DNA of 15,867 nucleotides, from the NCBI GenBank assembly GCA_949077355.1, contig CARUQW010000035.1, forward strand, positions 1-15,867, written 5' to 3'. The notes beneath the pieces were generated by a model. It ran no database searches. It was not told the DNA's origin and worked only from the letters and a program-made list of their open reading frames with translations. Positions 14,365 through 15,867 of the stretch are shown here, piece by piece (within the stretch, counting starts at the first letter, position 1; each line of letters begins with the position of its first letter). A program made the translations under genes and the position numbers. The DNA comes from an uncultured Clostridia bacterium. Its GTDB lineage: Bacteria; Bacillota; Clostridia; TANB77; CAG-508.

Positions 14365-15015
14365 ATGAACAAAAGGAAAATTCGTTTTGTTTATCGGTTA
14401 TTTCTAATGGCAAGTTTATCATCAGGAATTATACTTACTTTAAAAAATACAACTTTTCCAAAGTATTTGTTGTCTTATTATACAACACAAAGTAATATCT
14501 TTTGTTTTCTTGTGTATCTTTTTTTCCTAATAGCAGATATTATTGGATATAATTATCAAATCAAAAAATGGTATCCTTTTTTAAAAGGAGCTGTTATGAT
14601 AACCATTTCTGTAACAGCTATTATTTATTTAGGAGTATTAGTACCAAATGATTTGCCAATGTATACGGTGTCTTTTCGTGGTATTACTGGTAAGAAAATT
14701 GGTAATCTTTTGGTTCATGCGGTATCACCAGCATTGATTATAGGGGATTATTATTTTGATGAAAAAGGAAGATTTAAGTGTTGGTATCCATTTGTATGGC
14801 TGTTATTTCCTATTCTATATCTGTTTTTTGTCTATTCGGGCAAAGGCAAATTTTATAGTATTGGAGGCTCAAGAGAATTTGCTTATTTCTTTTTAGATTA
14901 TAAGTTGATTGGTCTAAAAGCAGTTTGTTTGTGGATAATAGCGATTGCAATTGGTATGGTTGTATTAGGGTATGTTCTAGTAATTCTTGATAAGAAATTT
15001 GCAGAAAAATTGTGA
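14365..15015 (+). CDS. Pr6Pr-family (six-helix) integral membrane protein
   Basis: The 216-residue protein has about six transmembrane helices (roughly residues 7-25, 42-60, 70-92, 110-128, 139-158 and 184-208). The pattern YYTTQSNIFCFLVY at the start of helix two, LLVHAVSPALIIGDYYF in helix four, and the aromatic segment ending YFFLDYK are typical of the Pr6Pr/FAR-17a-like membrane family of Firmicutes and actinobacteria. Its biochemical activity is not known. A GAAAGGAG ribosome site lies just upstream of the ATG. It has its own extended -10 promoter and is closed by a hairpin terminator, so it is monocistronic. The preceding XRE regulator may control it. Confidence 0.85.
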   Translation: MNKRKIRFVYRLFLMASLSSGIILTLKNTTFPKYLLSYYTTQSNIFCFLVYLFFLIADIIGYNYQIKKWYPFLKGAVMITISVTAIIYLGVLVPNDLPMYTVSFRGITGKKIGNLLVHAVSPALIIGDYYFDEKGRFKCWYPFVWLLFPILYLFFVYSGKGKFYSIGGSREFAYFFLDYKLIGLKAVCLWIIAIAIGMVVLGYVLVILDKKFAEKL

Positions 15016-15020
15016 ATGTG

Positions 15021-15051
15021 GCAGAGTGTAAAAACTTTGCTATATTTTTTT
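15021..15051 (+). terminator. Terminator of the Pr6Pr-type gene
   Basis: GCAGAGT (15021-15027) pairs with ACTTTGC (15034-15040) over 7 bp with one G-T. A loop GTAAAA separates the arms, and TATATTTTTTT follows. Confidence 0.8.
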
Positions 15052-15313
15052 GTGCTGTGATAGACGTCAGAGTCCTTATCAACAAACATAAAACAACTAA
15101 AATAGTGCAAAAAGTTAACTTATTGATATTTGTTAACAATATCCTTGCTTTTTGATAAAAGGCAGTTGTAAATTGGAAAACTATTTTAAAAACCAGTAGA
15201 ACATTGAAAATAGAATATATTTGTTGAAGAAAAAATGAATACTATATTTTAAAATAGTGAATAATGGTCAAAGAAAAAATAAAGAAACAAACAAAAGAAA
15301 TAGGAGGAAAAGT
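15052..15313 (+). promoter_or_regulatory. Leader region of the prepilin-like gene
   Basis: There is no gene here. ACTATTTTAAAA (15180-15191) recurs inverted as TTTTAAAATAGT (15247-15258), 55 bases later. The second arm lies in a near-palindrome ACTATATTTTAAAATAGT that overlaps a candidate -10 box TATATT (15243-15248), preceded by TTGTTG (15221-15226) with a 16-base spacer. GTTAAC occurs twice near 15114 and 15133. These may be operator-like sites, but chance is possible in such AT-rich DNA. Confidence 0.4.
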
Positions 15314-15867
15314 ATGGAAAGTATAACAAAATTAAGAAAAAAGAAGATGACTAACAGAGGTATTACTTTAATTGCACTAGTAATAACCATTATTGTATTG
15401 CTAATTCTAGCAGGAGTAAGTATAGTAACGTTAACAGGCCAAAATGGAGTACTAACGAGAGCAAGTACAGCACAAAAAGATACAGAAATTGAAAGTGCAA
15501 AGGAACAAGCCAAAGTTGATATAGCAGCTTGGATTGCTGATAAATTAGAAAATGGAGAAAAGGCAGAATTAAACGATAGTATTATAAAAACAATCCTAAC
15601 AGGAAAAAATTATGTAAGTACAGAAGAAGGACAACCAGGGGATAGTAGTTTTAAGACAAAGGAAAATGGATATGAGATTCCTTATTCTGATTTATATAAT
15701 AAGACGACAACAGGAAGTAATCCACCAATTCCAGATGGATTTTACCCAGTAGGAGGAACAGTTGAAGAAGGTTTTGTAATTTCTGATGTCAAAGGAGATG
15801 ACATGGATAATACAAAACATGGAAATCAATTTGTGTGGGTACCAGTGCCTAATATTAGTGATTTTCA
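15314..15867 (+). CDS. Prepilin-like protein with C-terminal FGE/SUMF1-like start (partial)
   Basis: Likely surface or secreted protein handled by a type IV pilus/type II secretion-like system. A basic N-terminus ends in NRG, followed by a single hydrophobic helix beginning ITLIALVITIIVLL, the prepilin-peptidase-type arrangement with cleavage expected after Gly. Residue +5 of the mature part is Ala instead of the usual Glu. A helical stretch (about residues 50-80) and a polar linker follow. From about residue 138, IPDGFYPVGGTVEEGFVISD and GNQFVWVPVP resemble the start of a formylglycine-generating-enzyme/SUMF1-like domain, as in other Clostridial proteins. AGGAGG (15302-15307) lies 6 bases before the ATG. 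The frame is open at the window edge, so the C-terminus is missing. No pilus assembly genes are visible. Confidence 0.85.
   Translation, partial: MESITKLRKKKMTNRGITLIALVITIIVLLILAGVSIVTLTGQNGVLTRASTAQKDTEIESAKEQAKVDIAAWIADKLENGEKAELNDSIIKTILTGKNYVSTEEGQPGDSSFKTKENGYEIPYSDLYNKTTTGSNPPIPDGFYPVGGTVEEGFVISDVKGDDMDNTKHGNQFVWVPVPNISDF

Noticed and set aside
14810..15139. Overlapping minus-strand frames at the end of the Pr6Pr-type gene
   Set aside because: They are antisense to the gene end and its terminator, with no SD site and no recognisable domain.
1..15867. CRISPR arrays, tRNA or rRNA genes, transposase genes
   Set aside because: I saw no regularly spaced repeats, no cloverleaf with a TTCRA arm and no transposase motifs on either strand.

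Overview
The window looks like chromosomal DNA of a low-GC, endospore-forming member of the Clostridia (Firmicutes). The evidence is the very AT-rich sequence, strong Shine-Dalgarno (SD) sites, two TTG starts, a SleB/YpeB spore-cortex pair, an alpha/beta-type small acid-soluble spore protein, a Lsa-type ABC-F gene and a prepilin-like protein of a kind common in uncultured gut Clostridia. Genus cannot be assigned from the sequence alone.

Layout. (1) 140-3225: a small SRP RNA with its own consensus promoter, then the classical replication/recombination run dnaX - ybaB - recR, closed by a bidirectional terminator. (2) 3241-4365, minus strand: a processive diacylglycerol glycosyltransferase of the MGDG-synthase/UgtP type, with its own promoter. 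(3) 4431-6475: sleB-ypeB, a germination-specific cortex-lysis operon with a sigma-G-like promoter. (4) 6464-6833: a small two-helix membrane protein with a near-perfect vegetative promoter buried in the end of ypeB. (5) 6904-8442, minus strand: a VanW/YoaR-like membrane-anchored envelope protein, divergent from (6) a 59-residue SASP gene (8620-8799). (7) 8868-11348: murF-ddl, making and adding D-Ala-D-Ala for peptidoglycan. (8) 11507-12990: a Lsa-type ABC-F antibiotic-resistance-like gene broken by one missing base. (9) 13107-14264: an XRE-family membrane-bound regulator with a DUF4825-like sensor end. (10) 14365-15015: a six-helix Pr6Pr-type membrane protein. (11) 15314 to the edge: a prepilin-like N-terminus fused to the beginning of a formylglycine-generating-enzyme-like domain.

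Much of the content concerns envelope and spore biology: lipid glycosylation, cortex hydrolysis, D-Ala-D-Ala metabolism, a VanW protein and a SASP.

The least explained signal is a roughly 80-base, 95%-identical element present twice (1978-2056 and 4964-5048). Both copies lie on the coding strand, begin at the stop codon of an upstream gene inside an operon, can fold into a three-stem structure, and end in a GGAGG site placed 8 nt before the ATG of a 9-10 codon mini-ORF. I do not recognise it as a known riboswitch or insertion element. A separate family of REP-like palindromes (53-79, 2474-2506, 2545-2575, and possibly 11347-11383) also occupies the intergenic spaces.
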